A stretch of 64,000 bases of DNA from contig JAJSLI010000020.1 of the NCBI GenBank assembly GCA_021272315.1, forward strand, positions 17,917-81,916. The letters are read 5' to 3'. Below are positions 28,573 to 37,798 of this stretch, piece after piece. Positions within the stretch are counted from its first letter, which is position 1. Each line of letters begins with the position of its first letter. This DNA comes from Methylacidiphilales bacterium (GTDB lineage: Bacteria; Verrucomicrobiota; Verrucomicrobiia; Methylacidiphilales; UBA1321). The notes beneath the pieces were generated by a model. The model ran no database searches and was not told the origin of the DNA. It saw only the letters and a program-made list of their open reading frames with translations. The translations under genes were made by a program, and so were the position numbers.

Positions 28573-30000
28573 ATGAAACACCGCCTACCCAAGGCCAAAT
28601 CCGCGACGTTGCGGATCGAAAGCCAATCCGAAATGGAGCAGGCTGAATTGCTAATCGACGAGAACAAGTCCGGATTGCCTTCCGATTCCGGCCCGCCTCT
28701 CCCCGTCATCTTTCCATCAACGACTCCCGTGAACGAAACTTCCGCAGCCGATCCCGGTATCTCTGGGCTGACAGTCAATCCTGCGCTCACCCCGGACCAG
28801 ACGAAAAATCCCTCTTCCACCGAGCGAGATTCGTTCGGATCGATTGTTGACACTCCTCCGGAGGAAGCGAAGCCGAACGGGGATACAGCCCCGGCGGAAA
28901 TCAAATCTCGCCGCGTCACGCCACCGCCTCTGCCTGTCAAAACTTCCCGGGCTACTCCGCCGCCGCTCCCGGCGCGGATGCCTTTCTCCCCCTCTGTACC
29001 TGCCGAGGTGAAGCCAGTTTTTACCGGGCTGGAACCTGTCGTTACCAGCGAGAAACCGGTCATGCCCGACCCTGTGCCCGCTGTCATCGAGGAAAAGCCT
29101 GCAACGACCGAGCCAACTCCGGATGGCGACCAAGCCATAAAAGCGCTGAGAGACACGAAACAGATCATTGTCTCGGACCCCTCCATCGCATTTGAAACCA
29201 AACCCGCGTACTCTGGACCGCCACCTCTCCTGACGTCGAAATCCGCTGTGGCAGACGAAAAATCGAACGGTCCAGCGCAGTGCCTGATCCGGACTCAGGG
29301 CTTGGTGAAGCAGTACGGGGGACGCCGTGTGGTCAACGGCGTCGACATCCAAGTGCATGCGGGCGAGGTGGTCGGGTTGCTCGGCAAAAACGGCGCGGGG
29401 AAGACGACAACATTTTACATGATCGTGGGGTTGGTGCCTCCAACGTTGGGCCATGTCTTCATGGGCGACGAAGACGTAACGCACATGCCGATGTACCGAC
29501 GGGCGCGGCGCGGAATCGGCTACCTGCCTCAGGAAGAATCGATTTTTCGCAAGTTGACCGTCGAGGAAAATCTGCTCGCCATTCTTGAGACGCTGCCGAT
29601 GACCGAGGATGAACGGGAAATCCGGTGTGACGAATTGTTGAAGGATTTCGGCCTTGAGCATGTGCGGGAAAACGTGGCCATCACGCTCTCGGGCGGTGAA
29701 AAGCGACGCGTCACCATTGCGCGCGCGCTGGTGACCTCCCCAACGCTGTTGCTGCTTGACGAACCGTTCAGCGGCGTTGATCCGATGGCCGTGCATGACA
29801 TCCAGGAGATCATCCTGCACCTGAAAGAGCGCGGGCTTGGCGTGCTGATCACCGACCACAATGTGCGGGAAACGCTCTCTGTCGTCGACCGCGCCTATAT
29901 CATCGACGAGGGGCGGGTCCTCTCCGAGGGAACGCGCGAGTTTCTGCTCAATGACCCGATTGCGCGCGAGATTTACCTCGGTTACCGGTTCAGCATGTAA
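28573..30000 (+). CDS. lptB: LptB-type ABC transporter ATPase with a long disordered N-terminal extension
   Basis: A 475-residue protein. Residues ~238-475 are a complete LptB-type ATPase: Walker A GKNGAGKTTT, GIGYLPQEESIFRKLTVEEN, signature LSGGEKRR, Walker B LLLLDEPFSGVDP, H-loop ITDHNVRETL and the end REIYLGYRF. It powers LPS extraction with LptFG. Residues 1-235 are Pro/Glu/Ser-rich with no predicted fold, including two copies of TPPPLP (116-121, 128-133). Typical LptB is about 240 residues. The frame is free of stops across the extension and starts 3 bases after lptA, so the extension is probably translated. A GTG at 29248 would be the only plausible short-form start. Confidence 0.92.
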   Translation: MKHRLPKAKSATLRIESQSEMEQAELLIDENKSGLPSDSGPPLPVIFPSTTPVNETSAADPGISGLTVNPALTPDQTKNPSSTERDSFGSIVDTPPEEAKPNGDTAPAEIKSRRVTPPPLPVKTSRATPPPLPARMPFSPSVPAEVKPVFTGLEPVVTSEKPVMPDPVPAVIEEKPATTEPTPDGDQAIKALRDTKQIIVSDPSIAFETKPAYSGPPPLLTSKSAVADEKSNGPAQCLIRTQGLVKQYGGRRVVNGVDIQVHAGEVVGLLGKNGAGKTTTFYMIVGLVPPTLGHVFMGDEDVTHMPMYRRARRGIGYLPQEESIFRKLTVEENLLAILETLPMTEDEREIRCDELLKDFGLEHVRENVAITLSGGEKRRVTIARALVTSPTLLLLDEPFSGVDPMAVHDIQEIILHLKERGLGVLITDHNVRETLSVVDRAYIIDEGRVLSEGTREFLLNDPIAREIYLGYRFSM

Positions 30001-30009
30001 TCGGGAGTT

Positions 30010-30771
30010 TTATTTCTGCGGCGGTGGGAGGCCCCAATCCTGCCATACGCGGGCGTAATCGGCGCGGGTAAGTTCAGCAAGCATGGCGTTGGAGCTGGGA
30101 TCGAGCCATTTGATGAGCCGTTCGAGGTCTTCCAGCTTCATCGTGGTGCAGCCGGCGGTGCGGTAGTGATCGCCGCGTCGTACATGGAAAAAAATTTCGT
30201 TGCCGGCGCCGGGAACGGGGTTGTCGTAATTGTGCTCGATGAGGACGAGCCACTGGTAAGCCGCGTCGCCGAGGTGGAGTTTTTCCTTCTCCCACCAAGG
30301 GGGAAGCGGCTCGCCGGGCGGGAGAGTGTAGAGATGATTATAGCCAAGACTGGCCAATGCGGGGTCGTCGATCCAGGCGTCGCGATCCGTGACTTGGTGG
30401 TAGGGCCAGCCTTTCGCCCCGTCGGGCAATTTTGGCGCGTAACCGAGAGCGAAACCAATCTTAAAGAGGCCTGCGGGGTTGCGGTGATCACCGTCGACTT
30501 TTTGCAGGCCCTGCTGCGGCGGGTTGAGTCCGCGACCCCAAGCGAGACCACCCTTGCCGAAGAGGACAGGCCAAGGCCGGCCGTCGGGCTGCCACCGGCC
30601 GGAGGCATCGCGGTGAAAAAGCTGGAGAGTCCCCTCGAAGGAGGCAGAAGTGTCCGCAAGGCAAACGATCATCTGCTTGGCGTCGAGGCCGAGTCTGTTC
30701 TCGTCCGGCGCGGCGGAAGCCGTTAGATTACAAACCAATAACCAAAAAAAGAATGCCAACGACCGGTACAT
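30010..30771 (-). CDS. L,D-transpeptidase (YkuD) family protein
   Basis: A 253-residue exported protein with a signal peptide (cleavage near TASA, residue 20) and a YkuD-type catalytic site in IFFHVRRGDHYRTAGCTTM: His196 and Cys208. The family forms 3-3 peptidoglycan cross-links or attaches proteins to peptidoglycan. The catalytic motif ends GCTTM rather than the usual HGCVR, close to a branch often annotated as L,D-transpeptidase with uncertain activity. The ATG at 30771 was chosen for its signal peptide; the frame extends further but overlaps the divergent GTPase gene. It converges with lptB (9 bases apart). Confidence 0.82.
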   Translation of the reverse strand: MYRSLAFFFWLLVCNLTASAAPDENRLGLDAKQMIVCLADTSASFEGTLQLFHRDASGRWQPDGRPWPVLFGKGGLAWGRGLNPPQQGLQKVDGDHRNPAGLFKIGFALGYAPKLPDGAKGWPYHQVTDRDAWIDDPALASLGYNHLYTLPPGEPLPPWWEKEKLHLGDAAYQWLVLIEHNYDNPVPGAGNEIFFHVRRGDHYRTAGCTTMKLEDLERLIKWLDPSSNAMLAELTRADYARVWQDWGLPPPQK

Positions 30772-30775
30772 TCGG

Positions 30776-30793
30776 GTTACCGTAAAATGTAAC
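30776..30793. promoter_or_regulatory. Possible operator between divergent L,D-transpeptidase and COG0523 GTPase genes
   Basis: GTTAC (30776-30780) and GTAAC (30789-30793) form an inverted repeat with an 8-base AT-rich centre in a 48-base divergent gap. Many COG0523 metallochaperone genes are under Zur control and have palindromic operators here. The link to Zur is inference. Confidence 0.35.
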
Positions 30794-30819
30794 GGCCGAA
30801 AAGGCAATCGAACGACACC

Positions 30820-31839
30820 ATGCGTACTCAACCTCTTCCCCTGATCCTTCTCACCGGCTTTCTCGGCAGTGGAAAGACCTCGACGCTTCAGCACTGGTTG
30901 GCGCACACAGCAACTCCACTGAAAAGGACGGTGGTGATCATTAATGACTTCGGCGCTATGAACGTCGATGCGGCTCTGCTGGCGCGACGGCAGATCGAAC
31001 TGCGCAGTATCACGGGCGGCTGCGTTTGTTGCCAGAGTTTTGAGGACCTGGTGGAACAGGTGCGAGCCTTGGCGGAAAATCCGGAGATCGACCTAGTCTG
31101 GATCGAGACGTCGGGCCTGGCCGATCCCGAGGAGGTGCTCGATCATCTCAGCGCGCCCGCTTTGCAGGATAGCACGGTCGTCCGGCGGCTGATCCAGGTC
31201 ATCGACGGCACCGATTTTCCCTGCTCGTGGCGGGGCCGAGCGGTGCAGGAGGAACAGGTCCGTTACGCCGACCTGATCCTGCTCAACAAGACAGATCGGA
31301 TTGACGAGCAGGTACGGAAACGGGTGGAGATCACTCTGCGGCAGTTCAACCCGTCGGCCCGGATCGTGACGACCCGGCACGGGCAGGTCGAGCCGGGGTT
31401 GCTGAGCGATGGGGACGCAAGTCATGCCCGCTTGGACGTTTCCAGGAAGACAAACCATCACGGGGACGAGCCTTGCAAGCAGGAGCATTGCGGGCATGAT
31501 CATGAAAGCGGCGAGCATGGCCATCAACACCATGAGCATTTGCCCCACGCGGCCTCGAGCCTTTTCCTGCCTCTCACCGCGCCGGTCGGTCGGGATGCTT
31601 TCCAGCGCTTCTTGGGCGCGTTGCCTACATCCGTTTTCCGGGCCAAGGGCTTCGTTCGTTTCAACGACGAGCCGGAGAAAATTCATACTTTCCAGCAGGT
31701 GCGCGACCAGTCCGAACTGCTGATCTTGCCGCTCGAAAACAGAGAAGACTTGACCACTGGCTTGGTCTTCATCGGGCCGCACCTTGACGAGGACCGAATT
31801 CGCGCCTTGGCTGGGGAGTTGTTGGCGGCCTCAAACTGA
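30820..31839 (+). CDS. COG0523/CobW-family GTPase, putative metal chaperone
   Basis: A 339-residue G3E GTPase: Walker A TGFLGSGKTS (residues 12-21), the metal-binding motif GGCVCC (67-71), SGLADPEEVL and the guanine motif LLNKTD. A His-rich linker (about 213-243) contains many His and several Asp/Glu residues plus two Cys, a metal-binding tail. A CobW C-terminal domain follows (VFRAKGFVRFNDEPEKIHTF). Relatives (ZagA, YeiR, YjiA, ZNG1) move zinc or other metals to client proteins. The His-rich insert favours zinc, cobalt or nickel. It diverges from the L,D-transpeptidase gene. Confidence 0.9.
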   Translation: MRTQPLPLILLTGFLGSGKTSTLQHWLAHTATPLKRTVVIINDFGAMNVDAALLARRQIELRSITGGCVCCQSFEDLVEQVRALAENPEIDLVWIETSGLADPEEVLDHLSAPALQDSTVVRRLIQVIDGTDFPCSWRGRAVQEEQVRYADLILLNKTDRIDEQVRKRVEITLRQFNPSARIVTTRHGQVEPGLLSDGDASHARLDVSRKTNHHGDEPCKQEHCGHDHESGEHGHQHHEHLPHAASSLFLPLTAPVGRDAFQRFLGALPTSVFRAKGFVRFNDEPEKIHTFQQVRDQSELLILPLENREDLTTGLVFIGPHLDEDRIRALAGELLAASN

Positions 31840-31846
31840 TGTTTTC

Positions 31847-33961
31847 ATGATTTCGCATTTCGATCGATTAATGTCTTGTCGGCGTGTTTTTTGCGCGGCT
31901 GGTCTGCTGTCGCTCGTCTTGGCGTTCACCGGCCTTGGGGCAATGGCCGATGATACGCCATCGGGTCAGGCGGTGCCTGTGCTTTCGCCTGACCAGTCCC
32001 GTTATTTTTTCACCATCGATCTCGATCCGCGCTACCAGATCGTTGGAGTCGGCGAATTGACCGGGGATGCGGCGGCAAAAGCCAACTGTTACCGTTTTCT
32101 ATACTACCCGAACGGCAAGATTCGGCAGATCGAATACCTGCGGGCGGGCGATCCGCAGCCCGATCCGCTTTTCGGTGTCGAGCGGATCGATATCGAGTAT
32201 CAGGCCGGCGTCGAGCGCCGCTGGTACCGCGACGCCCAGGGCAATCCGGTCAAGAGCATCTCTGGAAACGAAGGCGAGGAATTGACGCTCAACCCGGCGG
32301 GATACCCGACCGATGTGACCAATCTCGATGAAAGCGGGGCTCGGATGCGCGACAGCAGCGGTGTGATCCATTATGTCCGCACGCTCGATTTTTCAGGCCG
32401 GATTATCGTGGGACGGCGCGTTGGACTGCTCGGCTCGTTCATCACCGACAATAACGGCGAATTCGAAACCCGTTCGCTATATGACAATCTGGACCATCGG
32501 ATCGAATACGGGAACTTCGACGCCTCGGGCAACGCGCTCAACAACACCGACGGTATCGCCATGACTCGGACCACTTACACGATTTATCCCGACTCGACCC
32601 AGAGTATCGAGAGTTATTTCGATGCCTCGGGGCTGGCCACATTGGAAAAGAGCACCGGGGTGCATCAATACCAGCGCACCTGCGACAAACGCGGCCTGCT
32701 CCTAAGCGAAGCCTACTTCGATACCTCCGGCGCTCCGACGGTTGACAACGATGAGCGGATTCACGAACGCCGCAGCCAGTACGACGAGCGGGGAAACCTG
32801 CTGTCTGAGGAGTATTTCGACGCCGACGGCAACCCGTGCAACCTGCACAAGGAGGGATATGCAAAAGTGACTTACCGTTACGACGACAAAAACCGGGTGG
32901 TCGAAAAGGCTTTCTTCGGTGACGACGGCGGCCCGCAGGTGGTGGCCGATCTTGGTGCGGCGGTGATCCGGCAGGACTACGACAATTACAATACGATCGT
33001 GCGCCAGCAGTTTTTCGACGGCCAGGGTCATCCGGCAATCAACGCCAAATATGGCGCGCCAGCCATCCGGATCGAGGTGAAGGGAGACACAACCATGGTG
33101 CGTCTGCGTGACGCCAACGATAAACCCATGAAAAACGCGGTCTACGGCTATGCGGCCTTCAGCTACAAGACGGACACCGACAAGGCACTCACTCCATTCA
33201 ATCACTATTACAATTTGCGCGGTCGCACGATCAGTTATTTCCCGCGTGTATCGGTGATCAACCCCCACCTCTACCAGCTCAAACAGAATAAGGTCATGAA
33301 ATACAGCGCCCGAGGTGGCGCGGCCGCAGTGGGTTTCGGTGCACTGCTGGCCGCGATCTTGGCCCGGCGAAAATCGTTGTATACGAAATGGCGCAAAGTC
33401 TACGTGCCGACGCCATCCGAACGCCTCCTGGCGATGTTCGCCATGTTCGCCATTGTCGAGGGAATGTTCCGGTTTTTTCTCACGGTCTACTGGGGATGGC
33501 TTGACCACCAGTACGTGCGCATGGGCCACGGCACCCATATCCTCGAAAGCGTGGTGATCCTCTATTTCCTCTACCGCTTTTTCCGCATCCACCTCACCAT
33601 GCGCGTACTCAACATCGGCCGCGACGACATCCACCGGATCATCCGTGAATTTTTCACTCAGGCCGGACTGGATCCCGAGTGGAACGAAGCGCATAAAACC
33701 TACGTCACTCCCGCGCTTCGCGTGAGGGTCCGTTATTTCGCGCAGAAATATCACGCTTACTTGGCCTTCCACCGCCAAGGCGTGTCGGGACGCCAACTGG
33801 CTCACGATTTGGCTCGACACATCCGCGCGGCAGCGGGCGCCATCCAGGGCCCGGTGCGCAGTCGGACCATCGCCCTTTATTACCCGAGCCTCGCCTTCTG
33901 TTATCTTCTGCTCTCGGGCACGGCGTTTTACACCCTTTGGCAATTGGTTAAGCAATACTAA
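31847..33961 (+). CDS. Exported repeat protein with C-terminal membrane domain (33-residue YFD/YD repeats)
   Basis: A 704-residue protein of unknown function. A signal peptide (ending about GAMADD) is followed by an extracytoplasmic region with six tandem repeats of 33-34 residues from about 223 to 422. Each begins [NYF]F[DG]xxG and carries a YDxxGN-like turn near position 23, as in YDERGNLLSEEYFDADGNP. They resemble RHS/YD-type or WD-like beta-hairpin repeats. Four membrane segments lie C-terminal: about 485-500, 520-545, 550-570 and the last 25 residues, with a soluble domain between the last two. The ATG at 31847, 7 bases after the GTPase gene, was chosen; 31871 is possible. Confidence 0.7.
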   Translation: MISHFDRLMSCRRVFCAAGLLSLVLAFTGLGAMADDTPSGQAVPVLSPDQSRYFFTIDLDPRYQIVGVGELTGDAAAKANCYRFLYYPNGKIRQIEYLRAGDPQPDPLFGVERIDIEYQAGVERRWYRDAQGNPVKSISGNEGEELTLNPAGYPTDVTNLDESGARMRDSSGVIHYVRTLDFSGRIIVGRRVGLLGSFITDNNGEFETRSLYDNLDHRIEYGNFDASGNALNNTDGIAMTRTTYTIYPDSTQSIESYFDASGLATLEKSTGVHQYQRTCDKRGLLLSEAYFDTSGAPTVDNDERIHERRSQYDERGNLLSEEYFDADGNPCNLHKEGYAKVTYRYDDKNRVVEKAFFGDDGGPQVVADLGAAVIRQDYDNYNTIVRQQFFDGQGHPAINAKYGAPAIRIEVKGDTTMVRLRDANDKPMKNAVYGYAAFSYKTDTDKALTPFNHYYNLRGRTISYFPRVSVINPHLYQLKQNKVMKYSARGGAAAVGFGALLAAILARRKSLYTKWRKVYVPTPSERLLAMFAMFAIVEGMFRFFLTVYWGWLDHQYVRMGHGTHILESVVILYFLYRFFRIHLTMRVLNIGRDDIHRIIREFFTQAGLDPEWNEAHKTYVTPALRVRVRYFAQKYHAYLAFHRQGVSGRQLAHDLARHIRAAAGAIQGPVRSRTIALYYPSLAFCYLLLSGTAFYTLWQLVKQY

Positions 33962-34017
33962 ACGTTAAAATCGAAGCCCCCTTGTCGGCCATCCCGGATG
34001 CGGTAAGGTAAAACCGC

Positions 34018-35322
34018 ATGCCTACGACTTTGGAATTGCCGATCCTGCCCGTTCTTGATCCCGACCTTGAAAACGAGAGACTTGAGGCGCTTCGTTCCCT
34101 GGAGCTTCTCGATACTCCGCCGGAAGACCGTTTCGACCGCATCACGCGATTGGCAGCCAATTATTTCCAGGTTCCAATCTCCTACGTTGCGCTCATTGAC
34201 CGCGAGCGGCAGTGGTTCAAGTCGGCTCACGGCCTTTGCATGGCGGAGACCAGCCGTTCCTCCTCCTTTTGCCAGTATACCATTCATCGCGATGAACCCT
34301 TGGTCATTCCGGACACGCACCTTCATCCCCTCGGACGCAACCATCCCCTCGTCATCGGGGAGCCGTTTGTGCGATTTTACGCCGGCGTGCCGCTTGCCGG
34401 TCCGCGCGGGCAGAAAATCGGAAGCTTTTGCCTGGTCGATACGCAGCCGCGAACTTTCACCGAAGAGGACCTCACACGCCTAATGGCCTTTGCCGCCATC
34501 GTCGAGCGGGAAATCAACCTGGGCCGGATCATCCAGTCGCAAAACGAACTGCTCGAAACGCGACAGAAGCTGGTTGAGACACAGGCCCAACTTACCCACG
34601 AGATGGCCGACGCGGCGAAGTATGTCCGCCTGATGCTGCCGCCGCCCTTCACCGGCGAGGAGACCCTCGACTGGCACTTCCATCCCTCGACGCATCTGGG
34701 TGGAGACGGCCTCGGCTACCGCCGGATCGACGACGACTTGCTTGCCCTCTATGTCCTCGATGTGACCGGTCACGGGCTCGGCTCCGCGCTGCTGGCGGTG
34801 AGCGCGCTCGAACTGCTCCGCAACCGCGCCGCGCAGGTTGATTTTGCGCAACCCTCGACCGTCATAGATCGTCTCAACCGCACCTTTCAGATGAAGGACC
34901 ATGCGGGCAAATTCTTTTCCGTCTGGTACGGGGTCTATTCGCGCTCCAGACGGCAAATCACCTACGCCAACGCGGGTCATCCGCCCGCCCTGCTGTTGAC
35001 GCGCGAAAGCTGCAAGTCCCGGCTCGTTCGCACCGCGCCCGGCGGCTCCGTCCTCGGCATTATGCCCGAGATCAACTCACCCGAAACGACCATCGATTTT
35101 CCGGCTTCGTCGGAACTTTATCTCTTCACCGACGGGCTTTACGAATTGTCCGACCCGAAGGGCGGGCGCGGCTCCTATGACGAATTTTTCACATGGCTTG
35201 AAAAAAGAACGCGTGCGGGCAAGTCCCCCTGGGATGCGATGCTCGACTGGCACAAGGAAGCGATGGAAAAGCGGCTCATTGATGACGACGTGACGATGCT
35301 CCGCTTCGCGACCCATTCATGA
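34018..35322 (+). CDS. GAF-domain PP2C/SpoIIE-type serine phosphatase
   Basis: A 434-residue signalling protein. A GAF domain (about 20-165: LRSLELLDTPPEDRFDRITRL, VALIDRERQWFKSAHG) is followed by a short coiled coil (about 165-200) and a PP2C_SIG domain with GGDGLGY, LDVTGHGLGSALLAVSALEL, TYANAGHPPALLL, LFTDGLYEL and DDDVTMLRF. These are the metal-binding and core motifs of RsbU/SpoIIE phosphatases. Such proteins usually dephosphorylate anti-sigma-factor antagonists, but no STAS or anti-sigma gene is adjacent. It starts 56 bases after the repeat protein. Confidence 0.9.
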   Translation: MPTTLELPILPVLDPDLENERLEALRSLELLDTPPEDRFDRITRLAANYFQVPISYVALIDRERQWFKSAHGLCMAETSRSSSFCQYTIHRDEPLVIPDTHLHPLGRNHPLVIGEPFVRFYAGVPLAGPRGQKIGSFCLVDTQPRTFTEEDLTRLMAFAAIVEREINLGRIIQSQNELLETRQKLVETQAQLTHEMADAAKYVRLMLPPPFTGEETLDWHFHPSTHLGGDGLGYRRIDDDLLALYVLDVTGHGLGSALLAVSALELLRNRAAQVDFAQPSTVIDRLNRTFQMKDHAGKFFSVWYGVYSRSRRQITYANAGHPPALLLTRESCKSRLVRTAPGGSVLGIMPEINSPETTIDFPASSELYLFTDGLYELSDPKGGRGSYDEFFTWLEKRTRAGKSPWDAMLDWHKEAMEKRLIDDDVTMLRFATHS

Positions 35323-35329
35323 TGTCCTC

Positions 35330-36313
35330 GTGAACATTCCCGCCGGCCTTGCCGCCTGTTCCCGCCGCCGCTTTTTGCGCCAGCTCGTTGGAACGGGCGC
35401 CCTCGCCGCGACCGGCCTGGAGTCGCTCCTTGCGCAAACGCCGCCTCCCTCTCCGCCCGCGAACGCGTCAGCCTTCCGTTTTGCCTTTGTCACAGATACG
35501 CACCTGATGAAAGATCCGTCCTTCCGTTCGGATGCGGGCATTGCCCTGTGCCTGGATGCGGTCGAGAAACTCAACCCCCGGCCCGAGTTCATTCTTGTCG
35601 GCGGCGATCTGGTCAACCGCGCGCGCGATATGACCATCCGCGAGGCTGAGCAAACCCTCGACCAGTTCCTTTCCATCTGGAACAACCACACCTCCCTGCC
35701 TGCGCGCTGGACCTTCGGTAATCACGATCTCGTCGGCACGAGCAATCCGTCCGTTTCGCCTGCCGACCGGCACTATGCCAAGGGCCTTTTTCAGGAGCGC
35801 TTTCATCTGCCGCATCTCTTTTACAGCTTCGATTGGAAAGGCTGGCACTTCGTCGTGCTCGACGACATCGCGCTGCAACCTGACCACACCTACATCGGCC
35901 GGCTCTTCGACGATGAGCTGGCTTTTATCAAGGCTGATCTCGACGCCCACCGCGCCATGCCGACCATCGTATGTACCCACATCCCGACCATGTCGGCCGT
36001 GCCTCTCGGGCTCTATCTTGCCCACGCTGCGGCGAACTTCCAGATACCCACCAACAAAAACCTCCTTTGCACGAACGCCAACCTGCTCTTTAACGATTTT
36101 CCGGGTCACAATGTCCGCGCCGTTCTTTCCGGCCATCTGCACCACCTCGAAAAGATCGACTCGAACGGCGTCCACTTCGTCACGTGCGGCGCGGTCTGCG
36201 GCAATTACTGGAAAGGGCCGATGCTCGACTGCCCGGAAGGCTTCGGCGTGGTCGATCTAGGCGTCGACGGCTCGGTTGCCTTTGATTACCGGACCTACGG
36301 GTGGAAGGCGTAA
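35330..36313 (+). CDS. Tat-exported calcineurin-like metallophosphoesterase
   Basis: A 327-residue protein with a twin-arginine signal (SRRRFLRQL at residues 11-19) and hydrophobic stretch, cleavage near LLAQT. Metallophosphoesterase motifs follow: FVTDTHL (Asp56, His58), GGDLVN (Asp93), FGNHD (Asn131, His132), VCTHIP and SGHLHH, all metal ligands intact. Substrate unknown; phosphodiesters or nucleotides are possible. The start is a GTG at 35330, seven bases after the phosphatase gene; an ATG a few bases upstream meets a stop at once. It converges with the aminotransferase gene. Confidence 0.88.
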   Translation: MNIPAGLAACSRRRFLRQLVGTGALAATGLESLLAQTPPPSPPANASAFRFAFVTDTHLMKDPSFRSDAGIALCLDAVEKLNPRPEFILVGGDLVNRARDMTIREAEQTLDQFLSIWNNHTSLPARWTFGNHDLVGTSNPSVSPADRHYAKGLFQERFHLPHLFYSFDWKGWHFVVLDDIALQPDHTYIGRLFDDELAFIKADLDAHRAMPTIVCTHIPTMSAVPLGLYLAHAAANFQIPTNKNLLCTNANLLFNDFPGHNVRAVLSGHLHHLEKIDSNGVHFVTCGAVCGNYWKGPMLDCPEGFGVVDLGVDGSVAFDYRTYGWKA

Positions 36314-36319
36314 CAGAAT

Positions 36320-37744
36320 TTAAGAAGCCGTCGCCAGTTCCTTATCGCGGGGGTCGTTCGTGCGCATCGCCTTGACGAAATTCTGGCCCATTTCCCAGAT
36401 GGGTCCGGGAAACTTACCAAGGTCGGAAATGACTTCACCCAGCGCCTTGATAAACCGGTCTATTTCCTTCTCGCCGACGACGAGCGGCGGCAGGATTTTC
36501 ACGATGTCGGCGTTGTTGGCGGCGACCTGCGTCAAAATGCGGTGCTTGGTCAGGAGCGGCGTGACGATGAGCTGCGGAAACATGCTGGAATCGAGCGAGT
36601 GGACCAGTTTCCAGCCCATCTTGGGCATAAGGCCGCGCGGCTCGGCGAACTCGATCCCGCACATGAGCCCTTTCACGCGCACATCCTTGATGATGTCGTG
36701 CTTTTTCTGCAGAGCGAGAAGGCCCTTTTCGAGATGGGCGCCCATTTTTGCGGCGTTATCGACAAGCCCTTCGTCCTCAAGAACGGTCAGGGCGGCCAAA
36801 CCGCAGGCGCAGGCGAGATTGTTGCGGCCAAAAGTGGTCGAATGGACGATGCAACGGTCCATGCGCGAAAAGGTTTTTTGATAAATCGACCTCCGTGTGA
36901 TGATGGCGCCGGCCGGGACGTAACCGCCGCTGAGGGTCTTGGCCAAAGTAAGAATGTCGGGTTCGAGGTTCCAATGCTCGAAGGCAAACCATTTGCCGGT
37001 TCGTCCGAGGCCGGTCTGCACCTCGTCGCAGATGAGGAGCGTTCCGTACTTGCGGCAGAGCGCCTGCGCCCGGTTGAAGTAATCGTCCTTCGGAAATTTG
37101 ACGCCCTTGCCCTGCACCAGTTCGATGATGAAAGCGGCGACGTCGCCCTTCTTCAATTCGTGCTCGAGTTCATCGGCATCGCCGAGCGTGACCGTCTCGC
37201 AGCCGGGTACGAACGGCCCGAAGCCCTCGTGAAATGCGGCGTTGCCGGTAACCGAAAGCGAACCGTAGCTAAGACCGTGGTAGGAGTTCTTCAGCGAGAG
37301 GATGCGGGGCCGGCGCGTGGCGCACTTGGCGAATTTCAACGCGCCCTCGACCGCCTCGGTGCCGCTGTTGCAGAGGAAAACGGCGTCGAGATGGGGCGCC
37401 CCCTGTTGCGCGAGCCGTTTGACCAGCCGCTCGGCCAGAAGGCCGCTCAGCAGCGCGGAATCGAGTTGCACCATGTTGGGCAGGTTAAGGTCGAGCACGT
37501 CGCGAATCGCCTGTTGCGTGACCGGATGGTTTCGCCCGATATTGAAGACGCCGAAACCGGAGAGAAAATCGAGGTAGTCTTTGCCATCCATGTCGTAGAG
37601 GTAGGCGCCCTCGGCTCGGGCGTAGACGATATCGAAGCCAATGGTGCGCTGGACCTTGACCAGTGTCCGGTTCAGGTAGAGATCGTGCAGCTCGTAATTT
37701 TCGCCCAGCCGGGAAGTGACCAGGTCCTTGATATCAAGAGGCAT
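36320..37744 (-). CDS. Class III pyridoxal-phosphate aminotransferase
   Basis: A 474-residue fold-type I aminotransferase of the acetylornithine/ornithine group. Motifs: YLYDMDGKDYLDFLSGFGVF, FLCNSGTEAVEGALKFAK, SYHGLSYGSLSVTGN, LICDEVQTGLGRTGKWFA and the PLP-lysine segment LTLAKTLSGGYVPAGAII. The substrate cannot be fixed from sequence. The N-terminus (LGENYELHDLYLNRTLVKVQ) resembles a branch that includes hopanoid-side-chain aminotransferases (HpnO), but no hopanoid genes are near. The nearby argG does not settle it. Confidence 0.85.
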   Translation of the reverse strand: MPLDIKDLVTSRLGENYELHDLYLNRTLVKVQRTIGFDIVYARAEGAYLYDMDGKDYLDFLSGFGVFNIGRNHPVTQQAIRDVLDLNLPNMVQLDSALLSGLLAERLVKRLAQQGAPHLDAVFLCNSGTEAVEGALKFAKCATRRPRILSLKNSYHGLSYGSLSVTGNAAFHEGFGPFVPGCETVTLGDADELEHELKKGDVAAFIIELVQGKGVKFPKDDYFNRAQALCRKYGTLLICDEVQTGLGRTGKWFAFEHWNLEPDILTLAKTLSGGYVPAGAIITRRSIYQKTFSRMDRCIVHSTTFGRNNLACACGLAALTVLEDEGLVDNAAKMGAHLEKGLLALQKKHDIIKDVRVKGLMCGIEFAEPRGLMPKMGWKLVHSLDSSMFPQLIVTPLLTKHRILTQVAANNADIVKILPPLVVGEKEIDRFIKALGEVISDLGKFPGPIWEMGQNFVKAMRTNDPRDKELATAS

Positions 37745-37798
37745 TTCCCATTAAACCTTTTTTCCGGCCCGAAAACAAGCACGGCGGGCGTCCCAGGC

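Noticed and set aside
31784-31846. Upstream start for the repeat protein at 31784
   Set aside because: It lies inside the GTPase gene in another frame and would put polar residues before the signal peptide.
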